A stretch of DNA of 64,000 bases, from contig NZ_JOFJ01000014.1 in the NCBI RefSeq assembly GCF_000718255.1, forward strand, positions 186,001 to 250,000, written 5' to 3'. Below, piece after piece: positions 17,029 through 25,437 of the stretch (the first letter of the stretch is position 1; every line of letters begins with the position of its first letter). The notes under the pieces are model-generated. The model saw nothing but the letters and a program-made list of their open reading frames with translations. It was not told where the DNA came from and searched no databases. The DNA is from Spirillospora albida (GTDB lineage Bacteria; Actinomycetota; Actinomycetes; Streptosporangiales; Streptosporangiaceae). The position numbers and the translations under genes are program-made.

Positions 17029-18732
17029 TCACGACCGCCAGTGGCCGACCAGCTCGGCGTACAGCGGGCTGAGGTCCAGCAGCGCGTGGTGCGTTCCGGC
17101 GATCGCCCCCGAGGCGTCCAGCAGCAGCACCTGGTGGGCCCGTTGCGCGGAGCTGATCCGGTGCGCGATGACGATGAGCGTCCCGCCGCGGGCCGCCATG
17201 GCCTCCTCCGCGCGGGCCTCGGCGGCCGGATCCAGATGGCAGGTCGCCTCGTCGAGGACGACGACCGGCGCGGGAGACAGGTAGGCGCGGGCGAGGGTGA
17301 TGAGCTGGCGCTCCCCGTGGGACAGCGATCCGCCGCCGGGCGGGATGTCGGCCTCGTAGCCGCCGAGCCGCCGCAGCGTCCCGTCCAGGCCCACCGCCTC
17401 GGCGGCCTCGTCGAGCTGCGCCGTCGTGGCGCGCGGACGCAGGTAGGCGAGGTTCTCCCGCACGGTGCCGGCGAAGACGTAGCTCTCCTGCGGGATGAGC
17501 GTCACGGCGTCCCTGAGCCGTGCCGGGTCCAGGTCGGGCAGCGGCACCTTGCCGAGGGTGACCGTGCCCCGCTGCGGACGGACGAGGCCGGTGAGGACGT
17601 TCGCGAGGGTCGACTTGCCCGTGCCGCTCGGGCCGACGACGGCGAGGTGGGTGCCCTCGGGGATGTGCAGGCTCAGGTCGGTGAGCACGGGGGCGGCCCG
17701 CGGCGAGTACGCGAACGTGACGCGGTCGAGCTCGATGTCGGACGAGGCGGGGACGGCCGCGGGCAGGGCGCGGGCCGTCGGGGCGGGGCCCGCGGAGATC
17801 TCGGCGAGCCGGCCGAGGATCACGGCGAGGCTGAGCAGCAGGGTGCCTCCCGCGTCGACCAGCAGGATGATCCCGGGCTGCAGACCGGTGATGAGGTAGC
17901 CGGCCGCGCCGGCCACCTCCCCGGTCGTGAGCCGTCCGCCGACGATCAGGGCGGGCGCCAGCGCCAGCAGCGCGAGGAGCGGCAGGTGCACGCCGAGCGC
18001 CAGCACCGGGAGCCGCACCAGGCGGGACCGGGCGAACGCCCGCAGCGCCTCGGCCTGCGCGTCGATGGACGCGCCGACCGTGCGGGCCGCGCGGTCCTCG
18101 GCGGCGCACGCGACGACGTCCCGCAGGCCCTCCACGACGGCGGCGCCGGACTCCCCGATCCGTTCGGCGTGCCGGACCACGGCCCGATACCGGCGGACCT
18201 GGACGCCGAGGAACGCGGCGAACACGCCCAGGGCGAGCGCGACCGACACCGTGACGGCCAGCGCGAGCGGCGCGGACAGCACCGCGAGCCCGAGCAGGGC
18301 GGCGACGCCGGCCGCGAGCAGCTGCCGGACGTTGCGCAGCGCGGTGCCGAGCAGCGCCCGGACGGCCTCGGCCTGCTCGGTGACCTGCGATACGCCCGCG
18401 CCCGCCGGACCCTCCGCCCGCAGCAGGGAGGCGGTGACGACGTCGGTGACCAGGGAGTCGCGGAGCGGCTCGACGATCGCGGCCAGCCGGGGATAGACGC
18501 GCCTGGTCGCCTCGGCGCCGCACAGGTACAGCAGCCCCAGGGCCGCGAGCCAGGCCAGGCCCGCGCCGGGGCGCCCGGCAAGGAATCCGTCGTCGAGGGC
18601 CCTGGCCAGCAGGAGGCCGGCGGCGAACACCGGCACGCTCTCCAGGACGGACCAGGCGGCGAGCCGGCGCAGCGCCGGCCCCCGCCCGCTCAGGTGCCGG
18701 CGCAGCAGCCGGGCCCCGGGCGGCGCCTTCAT
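17029..18732 (-). CDS. lanthipeptide ABC exporter half-transporter, catalytically competent subunit
   Basis: A 567-residue fused membrane/ATPase half exporter with six membrane helices in the first about 310 residues. The ATPase domain has Walker A GPSGTGKST, Walker B VVVLDEATCHLD with the catalytic Glu, and an intact switch His in IVIAHR. The signature is altered to LSHGERQL. No C39 peptidase domain precedes the membrane part, so leader removal must be done elsewhere. It overlaps the stop of its partner by 4 bases (ATGA). With the partner it forms a heterodimer whose ATP site made from this Walker A/B and the partner's LSGGE is canonical. Confidence 0.92.
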   Translation of the reverse strand: MKAPPGARLLRRHLSGRGPALRRLAAWSVLESVPVFAAGLLLARALDDGFLAGRPGAGLAWLAALGLLYLCGAEATRRVYPRLAAIVEPLRDSLVTDVVTASLLRAEGPAGAGVSQVTEQAEAVRALLGTALRNVRQLLAAGVAALLGLAVLSAPLALAVTVSVALALGVFAAFLGVQVRRYRAVVRHAERIGESGAAVVEGLRDVVACAAEDRAARTVGASIDAQAEALRAFARSRLVRLPVLALGVHLPLLALLALAPALIVGGRLTTGEVAGAAGYLITGLQPGIILLVDAGGTLLLSLAVILGRLAEISAGPAPTARALPAAVPASSDIELDRVTFAYSPRAAPVLTDLSLHIPEGTHLAVVGPSGTGKSTLANVLTGLVRPQRGTVTLGKVPLPDLDPARLRDAVTLIPQESYVFAGTVRENLAYLRPRATTAQLDEAAEAVGLDGTLRRLGGYEADIPPGGGSLSHGERQLITLARAYLSPAPVVVLDEATCHLDPAAEARAEEAMAARGGTLIVIAHRISSAQRAHQVLLLDASGAIAGTHHALLDLSPLYAELVGHWRS

Positions 18733-20507
18733 GCGCCCGGTCCGGGGGCGGCGGCGAACACGGCCCGGTACCGCGGGTCGGACCAGAGTTCGGCGTGGGG
18801 GGCGAGCGCGCGGATCCGCCCGCCGTCCAGCCAGGCGACCAGGTCGGCGCGCGCCGCGGTGGCGGGACGCCGCGCCACCACCAGGCTGGTGCGCCGGGCC
18901 AGCAGCCGCTGGAGCGCCCGCGTCACCTTCAGCTCCGTCGCGGTGTCGAGGCTGCTCGTGGCGTCGTCGAGGACGAGGACGCGGGCGTCGGCCAGCGCCG
19001 CCCGCGCGAGCCCGAGGCGCTGCAGCTCGCCGCCCGACAGCGGCGCCCGGTCGAGCGGGGTGTCGTACCCGTCCGGCAGGGCCCGGACGAACTCGTCGGC
19101 GGCGGCCGTCTCGGCGGCGCGGCGCACATCGGCGCGGGTGGCCTCGGGCCGGCCGTAGGCGATCAGGTCGTGGACCGTCGCGCCGAGCAGGGCCGGCCGC
19201 TCGAAGGCGTAGGCGACGGCGCGGCGCAGCTCGGGCGGCGCGACGGCGGCGACCGGGACGCCGTCGAGCTCGACACGGCCCTCCTGCGGGTCGATGAGCC
19301 GCCCGACCAGCGACACGAGCACGCTCTTGCCCGTCCCGGACGCGCCGACGACGGCGACGCCGAGCCCGGCCGGGACCGTCAGGTCGAGCCGGTCGAGGAC
19401 CGTCCGGTCGCCGATCCGGACGGTCACGTTCCGAAAGCCGAGCCGTCCGGGGCCGTCGGCGAGCGCGACGGGGCGCGGCGCCGGCGCGACGGCCGGGGCG
19501 GTGTCGAGCACCTCCTGGACCCGTCCGGCGCCGACCTCGCAGTTCAGCAGCGCGACGAAGGTGTCGAAGAGCGCGGCGGCGCCGACCGCCATGGCGGTGT
19601 AGGACACCGCGGCCACGAGCTGGCCGGGGGTGATGGCGCCCTCGCCGAGCCGCAGCCCGGCGACGGCGACGATCAGGATCTGCAGCAGCGGCGCCAGCAG
19701 CGCCAGCCGCCAGCTCACCCTTCCCTGCACGGCCCAGGTGCGGTGCCCGGCGTCGCGCAGCGCCGGGAGCGGCCGCAGGATCCGGGCGGCCTCGCGCGCC
19801 GCCGTGCCGCCGGCGCGGATCGTCCGTATCCCCTGGTGGGCGTCCAGCAGCCGGGTCGTGATCGCCGCCTGGTGGCGCTGGTAGTCCGCGAACGGCTCGC
19901 CCGCGCGCGCGACGAAGACGCGCAGCACCACGACGGCGGGCGGCACCCCGAACGCGAAGGCCAGCGCGAGCGTCCAGTCGATGAGGCCCAGCGCGACCAC
20001 GGCGCCCGCGGTCGTCGCCAGCGTCGCCGCCACCGAGACCAGCTGGACGGGGAACGCGGCGGGGCCGCTCGCGCTCTCGGTGAGCCGGGCGAGGACGTCT
20101 CCGGGGGGGAAGCGGCGCCGGCCGGGCACCCCGAGTTCGAGGACCCTGCCGACCAGGCGGTGCCGCAGCCACGCGGTGATGCGGCTGCCGCAGTAGGCGC
20201 CCGCGAGGTCCTCCCCGGTGTCGGCGACGGCGGCGACGGCGAGGACGAGCGCCAGCCCGGTCAGGGCGGAGCCCGTCGGGTCACCGGTGTGGACCGCGTC
20301 GACCGCGCGGCCGAGCATGACCGGTGTCGCCAGCGTCGCGAGGACGCGCAGCAGCGTGCACAGCACCAGCAGGCCCATCCACGCGCGGGTGCGGCGGGCC
20401 GCCGCTCGCAGCAGCCGCCGGCCGGCGGCGCGCAGCTCGACGGGATCGGGGGGCGCCCCCGGGACGGGCGGGGCACCGGCGCCTCCGGGAGGCTCGGTCC
20501 GGACCAC
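18729..20507 (-). CDS. lanthipeptide ABC exporter half-transporter, degenerate-site subunit
   Basis: A 592-residue half exporter with six membrane helices and an ATPase domain. Walker A GASGTGKSV and signature LSGGELQRLGLARA are good. The Walker B Glu is replaced by Asp (VLVLDDATSSLD), and the switch His is missing (LVVARRP where AHR is expected). Paired with the LSHGE signature of the other subunit, this gives the non-hydrolysing site typical of asymmetric heterodimeric exporters. GTG 20507 follows a long purine run (GGGAGGGAAGGGAG). It lies 149 bases after the precursor gene, beyond a strong stem-loop. Confidence 0.9.
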   Translation of the reverse strand: MVRTEPPGGAGAPPVPGAPPDPVELRAAGRRLLRAAARRTRAWMGLLVLCTLLRVLATLATPVMLGRAVDAVHTGDPTGSALTGLALVLAVAAVADTGEDLAGAYCGSRITAWLRHRLVGRVLELGVPGRRRFPPGDVLARLTESASGPAAFPVQLVSVAATLATTAGAVVALGLIDWTLALAFAFGVPPAVVVLRVFVARAGEPFADYQRHQAAITTRLLDAHQGIRTIRAGGTAAREAARILRPLPALRDAGHRTWAVQGRVSWRLALLAPLLQILIVAVAGLRLGEGAITPGQLVAAVSYTAMAVGAAALFDTFVALLNCEVGAGRVQEVLDTAPAVAPAPRPVALADGPGRLGFRNVTVRIGDRTVLDRLDLTVPAGLGVAVVGASGTGKSVLVSLVGRLIDPQEGRVELDGVPVAAVAPPELRRAVAYAFERPALLGATVHDLIAYGRPEATRADVRRAAETAAADEFVRALPDGYDTPLDRAPLSGGELQRLGLARAALADARVLVLDDATSSLDTATELKVTRALQRLLARRTSLVVARRPATAARADLVAWLDGGRIRALAPHAELWSDPRYRAVFAAAPGPGA

Positions 20508-20560
20508 TCGGGTCGGCTCCCTTCCCTCCCGGCGGGCATTGACTACAGTGAGAAGTGGGT

Positions 20561-20603
20561 CCGGTCACGGATCGGCCGGGTCAGCCGGCCGATCCGTGAC
20601 CGG
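20561..20603 (-). terminator. 19-bp perfect stem-loop between precursor and exporter genes
   Basis: Bases 20561-20579 (CCGGTCACGGATCGGCCGG) are the exact reverse complement of 20585-20603, with a 5-base loop. The stem begins 53 bases downstream of the precursor stop and ends about 54 bases before the exporter start. A smaller dyad CCGGAC-CGT-GTCCGG (20633-20647) lies between precursor stop and stem. The arrangement fits a partial terminator or 3' stabilising structure giving more precursor than exporter transcript. Confidence 0.68.
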
Positions 20604-20656
20604 TGTCTACGGGCCGGGGTCACACGTCATCTCCGGACCGTGTCCGGTGATCGGCG

Positions 20657-20815
20657 TCACGCACAGGAGATGCCGACGCACACGGTGTTGAGCAGCGTCA
20701 GCAGACCGGCGCACGCGCACGTGCCGCCGAGCTGGATGCCGTCGATCTCGATCGGGTCGGTCTCGGGCAGGTCCTGCAGCTCCGCCACGAGGTCACCCTC
20801 GAAGATGTCCATCAT
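20657..20815 (-). CDS. lanA: class IV (venezuelin-like) lanthipeptide precursor
   Basis: A 52-residue prepeptide. The acidic leader contains VAELQDLPETDP and ends in ...IQLGG; the 21-residue core is TCACAGLLTL followed by LNTVCVGISCA. The core has Cys at 2, 4, 15 and 20 and Thr/Ser donors at 1, 9, 13 and 19, enough for four lanthionine-type rings. As I remember venezuelin from Streptomyces venezuelae, the core differs at only three positions (3, 5 and 16) and the leader shares LPETDP. ATG 20815 has GGAGG 8 bases upstream. The first 23 bases overlap the end of the peptidase gene, so translation is probably coupled. The longer frame upstream of 20815 is a shadow. Confidence 0.95.
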   Translation of the reverse strand: MMDIFEGDLVAELQDLPETDPIEIDGIQLGGTCACAGLLTLLNTVCVGISCA

Positions 20816-22661
20816 TTGTTCCACCTCCTCTCCTGGTCGATGCCAAGGTCCGCCCCGCATCGAGGCAGAAGCGGACCACAGCCGTCCGGAGGACCGCGGG
20901 CCATGCCTGGACGACCTCGGTGTGGTCGCCGTCGACTTCGAGGTACTCGAAGTCGGGCCCTTCGGTCCTGCCGAGTTCAAGGAGGCGCCGGCGCAGCGCC
21001 CGTGACTGCCGGACGGGGACGACCTCGTCGCGGATGCCGTGCGCCACGAGCAGCGGCGCGGTGAGCGCACCGCACAGGTCCAGGACGTCGCGCGGCGCGG
21101 CCCCTCCGTCGCCGTCGAGCCGGTCGCCGTCGAGCCGGTGCAGCCGCGCCACCCGGTCCCGCACGGGGGCGGTCGCGTCCCGGTACAGGCTCGCGGCGGA
21201 GGTGAACGGGGCCAGCGCCGCGCACGCCGTCCACCGGTCCGGTGCGCGGCAGGCCGCCAGCAGCGCGAGCCACGCGCCGTAGCTGACGCCGAGCAGGATC
21301 GGGTGCGGCGCTCCGGTGGCGACGCCGCGGCGGCGTTCGGTGATGCCGCGGCCCAGATGGACGACGTCCTCGAGGTCGGGGCCGCCCCACGCGCCGACGA
21401 CCGCGCGCAGATAACGGTCGCCGTAGCCGGTGCTGCCCCGGTAGTTGGGGGCGACGACGGCGATGCCCGCGGCGGCGAGATGCTGGAAGAGCGGGTCGAA
21501 CTCCAGCCGCCACGCCGACAGCGGGCCGCCGTGCAGCGCGAGGACCACCCGGTCGCTCTCGTGCCAGCGCGGGCCGCCGTAGACGATCGCCTCGATGGGC
21601 CCGTCCGGGCCCGGCAGCTCGATCAGGTCGGCGGCGGCCCAGCCCGCCTCGGCGTCGGACGGCCGGCGGGCGAACGACCAGCCGCTGTGGTGCGCCGTCG
21701 CCAGCGTCGGCGGCCGGTGCGGCGCCGAGAAGCGCAGGTGGATCCGCCCGCCGGTCCAGGACGCGGGCGGCGACAGGACGCCGGGCGGCGCGGGGAGCGG
21801 CTCGACGCTGTCGTCCGCCGCCGTGTGCACGAGGAGGCGGGACGCGGCGCCGGCGTCCTCGCAGACCAGCAGGCGTCCGCGGCCGTCGAACGCCAGGGGG
21901 GTGCGGGCGCGGCCGGCCCGGTTGAGGGCCTCGGGGAACCGCACGCGGCCGCCTCCGGGCGACCACAGCCCGATCGCGGGGGCTCCGCCGCGGCCGCTGG
22001 TCGTCACGGCAAGGGTCCCCGAACGCCGGTCGCGGACGGCGATGCGGTCGGTCGTCGTGCTGGAGACCGTCCAGATCCGGCGCCATGCGCGCTCGTGGAG
22101 GTCGACGGCGATCCCGTCCGTCCGGTGCCCGGCGCCGGAGTGGTCGAGCGCCAGCGTGCGCCCGCCGTCCAGCCAGACGCCGCCCGTCAGCACGCCGGGG
22201 ATCCGCAGCACCGGTTCCGGCTGCGCCGCGGCGTCCGGCAGGAGCCAGATGCGGGAGTGCCGCTCGTCCTCCACCGCCACGAGGACCAGGGTCTGCGGGG
22301 ATCCCGGGCCGGCCAGGGGGTACCCGGCGAGCATCGGCGTGATCCGCCACGACCGGGAGGCGCCGCCGCCGGGGCGCACCGCGACCACCGTCCAGTGGCC
22401 GGCGGGCGTCCCGTCGGCGCCGACCGCGGGACGCGCCACCAGGACGCGGCCGTCGTCCAGCGGAACCGGGCGGCTGAACCGGTCGACGGGCTCGCCGCCC
22501 GTGTCGACGGCCCGGCCGGACGGTGCGTCGCCGGTGAGGGCCCACCGCTCCAGCGTCACGCGGTCCTGGACGGTGCTCAGGCAGGTGGCCCAGCGGCCGT
22601 CGTCCGAGAACGCGAACCCGAAGCGGGACGGAATGGCCGGAAGGGCGGGAACGGCGGTCAT
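20793..22661 (-). CDS. S9 prolyl-oligopeptidase family peptidase, putative lanthipeptide leader protease
   Basis: A 622-residue protein with an N-terminal beta-propeller-like part and a C-terminal alpha/beta hydrolase. The catalytic Ser is in GVSYGAW (about Ser460), Asp in HGIRDEVVP (about Asp545) and His in DGDHTEV (about His580). It sits between lanL and the precursor gene with a 4-base overlap to lanL and 23-base overlap to the precursor. In class III clusters S9 enzymes such as FlaP cleave leaders after Pro; the leader here has Pro17 and Pro21. It has no signal peptide, so processing would be cytoplasmic, before export. The role is inferred from position. Confidence 0.9.
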   Translation of the reverse strand: MTAVPALPAIPSRFGFAFSDDGRWATCLSTVQDRVTLERWALTGDAPSGRAVDTGGEPVDRFSRPVPLDDGRVLVARPAVGADGTPAGHWTVVAVRPGGGASRSWRITPMLAGYPLAGPGSPQTLVLVAVEDERHSRIWLLPDAAAQPEPVLRIPGVLTGGVWLDGGRTLALDHSGAGHRTDGIAVDLHERAWRRIWTVSSTTTDRIAVRDRRSGTLAVTTSGRGGAPAIGLWSPGGGRVRFPEALNRAGRARTPLAFDGRGRLLVCEDAGAASRLLVHTAADDSVEPLPAPPGVLSPPASWTGGRIHLRFSAPHRPPTLATAHHSGWSFARRPSDAEAGWAAADLIELPGPDGPIEAIVYGGPRWHESDRVVLALHGGPLSAWRLEFDPLFQHLAAAGIAVVAPNYRGSTGYGDRYLRAVVGAWGGPDLEDVVHLGRGITERRRGVATGAPHPILLGVSYGAWLALLAACRAPDRWTACAALAPFTSAASLYRDATAPVRDRVARLHRLDGDRLDGDGGAAPRDVLDLCGALTAPLLVAHGIRDEVVPVRQSRALRRRLLELGRTEGPDFEYLEVDGDHTEVVQAWPAVLRTAVVRFCLDAGRTLASTRRGGGTNDGHLRG

Positions 22662-25378
22662 GAGGCGCCTCCCCCGGTGGTCGCCGGAGCGGCGGCCTCG
22701 AGCGTCCAGAGGCGCGGCGACCCGTACCGCAGCCGCAGCAGGAAGCCGAGCACTCCGCTGAGCCCGTCGCCCCAGGTCACCGAGACCTCGCCCTGTTCGT
22801 CGGGGAGGACGAGGCGTCCGTCGCGGTGCGCGCGCGAGGCGAGGACCGTCCGGCCGAGCCGCCATGCCGCAGCCCGGTGCCGGTCGTCCCCGGTCAGCTC
22901 GGCCATGTCGAGCAGGAAGTCGCCGTTGCCCGACAGCCCGTGGCACTGCCCCAGCACCGCGCGCCAGGCGTGTGCCGTCACGGCCTGGGCGGCGAGGTCG
23001 GCGGTCTCGAGAAAGCGCACGTCGCCGGTGGCCGCGCCGAGCCGCACCAGGAAGCCCCCGATGCCCGACGCCCCGTGGCACCAGTACGGGGCGGTCGGCG
23101 CGTCACCGGCCCCGGCCCCCCACATGGCGGTGCCCCGCTCGATGACCGCCGCGTCCAGCAGTTCCTCGCCGACGCGGATCGCCAGCGTCCGGCAGTCGTC
23201 GCGCCCGGTGGCCTCGGCGCAGGCGAGCAGGAAGTGGCCGACGCCCGCGATGCCGTGCGCGAACCCGTAGTACGAACGGCCCGCCAGCTTGGAGTCGACG
23301 TCGGCGGGAGTGCTCCAGACGAGCCCGCCGGCGCTCTCCTCGACCGTCCCGAGCAGCGCGTCGGCGGCGGCGTTCGCGCGCTCGGCGAACCGCGCCAGTC
23401 CGGTGCGGGCCCACAGATGCAGGGCGGTCAGGCCGAGACCGGCCGTCCCGTGGGTCACATCGGGGCTGGCCACCGCGGGCGGCAGCGTCTCGGCCACCGC
23501 GACGGCGTCCTCGACCAGGCGGTCGTCGCCGGTCTCCAGCCCCGCGTCCAGCAGCACCCACGCCACGCCGGCCGTGCCGAAGTACAGGCCGGGCGGACGG
23601 CTCGTCCCGTCCGCCATCCGCGCGCGGATCCACCGGGACGCCACGGCGATCGCCTCCGGCAGGCGCGGATCGCCGGTGAGACGGGAACATCGGACCAGGG
23701 CGCCCAGGCAGCCGGCGGCGCCCTGCTGCAGGGTGCACGGATCGGGCGCGCCGTGGACGCACGACACCGGCCACAGCGCGTGGGACGCGTCCGGGTCCAT
23801 GGAGGCGAGCAGCTCGTCGGTGATCCCCGCGATGGCCTTCTCGACCGTCTCGCGCAGGCGCGGCGTCTCGGCGTCGACCGGGCCGCGCCCGCCGCGCGGG
23901 CCTCCCTGCGCGAGCACCTCGCGGGCCCTGGCCGCCGTCCAACGGCGCTCGGGATCGTCCGCCATCAGCCCGAGGAGCAGCGCCCGCAGGTGCTCGGGGA
24001 ACTCCATGCCCTGGGTCCGGGCCGTGAGCCACTCTTCGAGTCGTTCCGTCAGGGTCCTGCTCTCGGGGTACTCGTCGAGCAGGTAGGGCGGGCTGCCGGT
24101 GAAGACGTAGCAGAGCGTCGCGCCGAGGCTGTAGTGGTCGGCCGAGGCGTGCGGCGGCGCGCCCCCGAGCTGCTCGGGCGCCCCGAACGCGGGGGTCCCG
24201 GCCCGCAGCGGGCCGTCCTCGCCATCGGCCACCGCGAGTTCGAGGTCGATGAGGACGGGGGCGCCGTCGGGGCGGACCATGATGTTGTTCGGATTGAAGT
24301 CGCGGATGAGGAGCCCGGCGGCGTGCGCGTCGGCCATCAGATCGACGAGGCGCCGCGCCATCTCCGTCGCGACCCCGAGATGGTCGCCCCAGCCGGCCTC
24401 GACGATACGCTCGGCGGTCCATTCCCGCAGCGGACCGCCCTGGACCATTTCCTGCGCGAGGAACAAATGGCCCCCCTGCGGGAACAGTTCGACGAGGCGC
24501 GGCGCCAGGCCGCGGCCGCCCAGGCGTTCAAGGGCCCCGGCCTCCGCCCGGAGCCGGTCGCGGGTGTCGCGCCCCTCCATATCCGCGGCGACATGCGGGC
24601 GCGCCTCCTTGATCACGACCGGTTCCCCGGTACGGCGGTCCACCGCGCGATAGACGCCGCCCTTATTGGAATGACGGATCGCCTCGCGGACCGCGAAGCG
24701 CCCGCCGAGCACTATCTCACCGGTATCGCCTGTCCGCCGGGTGCCGTTCGTGCCGTTATCGGGGAAGGGACATGTCACCCAGGAGGGAGGGGTGTACCTT
24801 CCGGCGCGGCGATCCTCCACCGGCTTCCCGTCCGGGTCGAGGATGGTCCACGCATAGAACCCGTCATTGGTCAGCCGCCGTTCTTCGACGAAAGCCCCGT
24901 AGCGATAATGCACCAGGCTTCCCGGCGCATAGGGCCGATCGGACAGGACGCGCGGCCCCGCCAGCCCTTCGGTCACCTCATGGAGTTCGCGCGCGAGCCG
25001 CACGGCCTCCGCGTCGCTCTCGGGGTACACCGTGATGAACTTTCCCGAATGGCCGCGCGAGGTGTTGCGCGCGTTCAGCGCCGCGACGAAGTCGACGCTC
25101 GCGGCGAACTTGAAGGCCGAACCGGATTCCAGCAGCACCCGCAGCGCCCGCCCGAGGACCTCCTCCGCGGAGGCCGGCGTGGCCGAAACGTGCAGCTTCC
25201 AGCCCTGGGGGCGGCGCGGAGCGTCCTCGGGGACGGCCGAGCACCAGATCCCGGAACGTCCGATCCGCCACCGTCCGGGAGCGGCCGGCACGGCACGCAT
25301 GAGGATGTCGACCAGAGTGGCCTCTCCAGCGTCCGCCGCGGTCACGGCCGTGAAGACGCTGAATTTGAAATCCACCAT
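22658..25378 (-). CDS. lanL: class IV lanthipeptide synthetase LanL
   Basis: A 906-residue trifunctional enzyme that phosphorylates, eliminates and cyclises Ser/Thr and Cys of the precursor. Residues about 1-210 form the lyase domain (GWKLHVSATPASAEE, NTSRGHSGKFITVYP). About 225-510 is a Ser/Thr kinase-like domain (VVIKEARPH, LIRDFNPNNIMV, LIDLELA). About 540-895 is a LanC-like cyclase. The cyclase keeps the zinc ligands Cys767 (YWCHG) and Cys812-His813 (GQCHGLSG), which separates LanL (class IV) from LanKC (class III). ATG 25378 follows GGCGGAG; the upstream in-frame extension is unlikely. It is the first gene of the operon. Confidence 0.94.
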   Translation of the reverse strand: MVDFKFSVFTAVTAADAGEATLVDILMRAVPAAPGRWRIGRSGIWCSAVPEDAPRRPQGWKLHVSATPASAEEVLGRALRVLLESGSAFKFAASVDFVAALNARNTSRGHSGKFITVYPESDAEAVRLARELHEVTEGLAGPRVLSDRPYAPGSLVHYRYGAFVEERRLTNDGFYAWTILDPDGKPVEDRRAGRYTPPSWVTCPFPDNGTNGTRRTGDTGEIVLGGRFAVREAIRHSNKGGVYRAVDRRTGEPVVIKEARPHVAADMEGRDTRDRLRAEAGALERLGGRGLAPRLVELFPQGGHLFLAQEMVQGGPLREWTAERIVEAGWGDHLGVATEMARRLVDLMADAHAAGLLIRDFNPNNIMVRPDGAPVLIDLELAVADGEDGPLRAGTPAFGAPEQLGGAPPHASADHYSLGATLCYVFTGSPPYLLDEYPESRTLTERLEEWLTARTQGMEFPEHLRALLLGLMADDPERRWTAARAREVLAQGGPRGGRGPVDAETPRLRETVEKAIAGITDELLASMDPDASHALWPVSCVHGAPDPCTLQQGAAGCLGALVRCSRLTGDPRLPEAIAVASRWIRARMADGTSRPPGLYFGTAGVAWVLLDAGLETGDDRLVEDAVAVAETLPPAVASPDVTHGTAGLGLTALHLWARTGLARFAERANAAADALLGTVEESAGGLVWSTPADVDSKLAGRSYYGFAHGIAGVGHFLLACAEATGRDDCRTLAIRVGEELLDAAVIERGTAMWGAGAGDAPTAPYWCHGASGIGGFLVRLGAATGDVRFLETADLAAQAVTAHAWRAVLGQCHGLSGNGDFLLDMAELTGDDRHRAAAWRLGRTVLASRAHRDGRLVLPDEQGEVSVTWGDGLSGVLGFLLRLRYGSPRLWTLEAAAPATTGGGAS

Positions 25379-25423
25379 AAATGACTCCGCCACTCGCCTT
25401 CGTCGATGAATCACCTGTGGAAA

Positions 25424-25437
25424 GAACGAGATCGTTC
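25424..25437. promoter_or_regulatory. dyad upstream of lanL
   Basis: GAACGA-GA-TCGTTC is a perfect 14-base dyad 46 bases upstream of the lanL start. A weak minus-strand minus-10-like TACAGT lies at 25467-25472, which would place the dyad just downstream of the start point, a repressor position. No cluster-specific regulator gene is visible nearby. Confidence 0.35.

Noticed and set aside
20816..21070. 137-residue version of the lanthipeptide precursor
   Set aside because: The extra N-terminus is the antisense frame of the peptidase gene; a strong ribosome site and leader start lie at 20815.
23103..24422. Long second frame (439 codons) on the same strand as lanL
   Set aside because: Arg/Ala/Pro-rich shadow of lanL with no motif; typical of high-GC DNA.
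25424..25437. GAACGAGATCGTTC as a LexA box
   Set aside because: Spacing between GAAC and GTTC is six, not four; kept only as an anonymous dyad.
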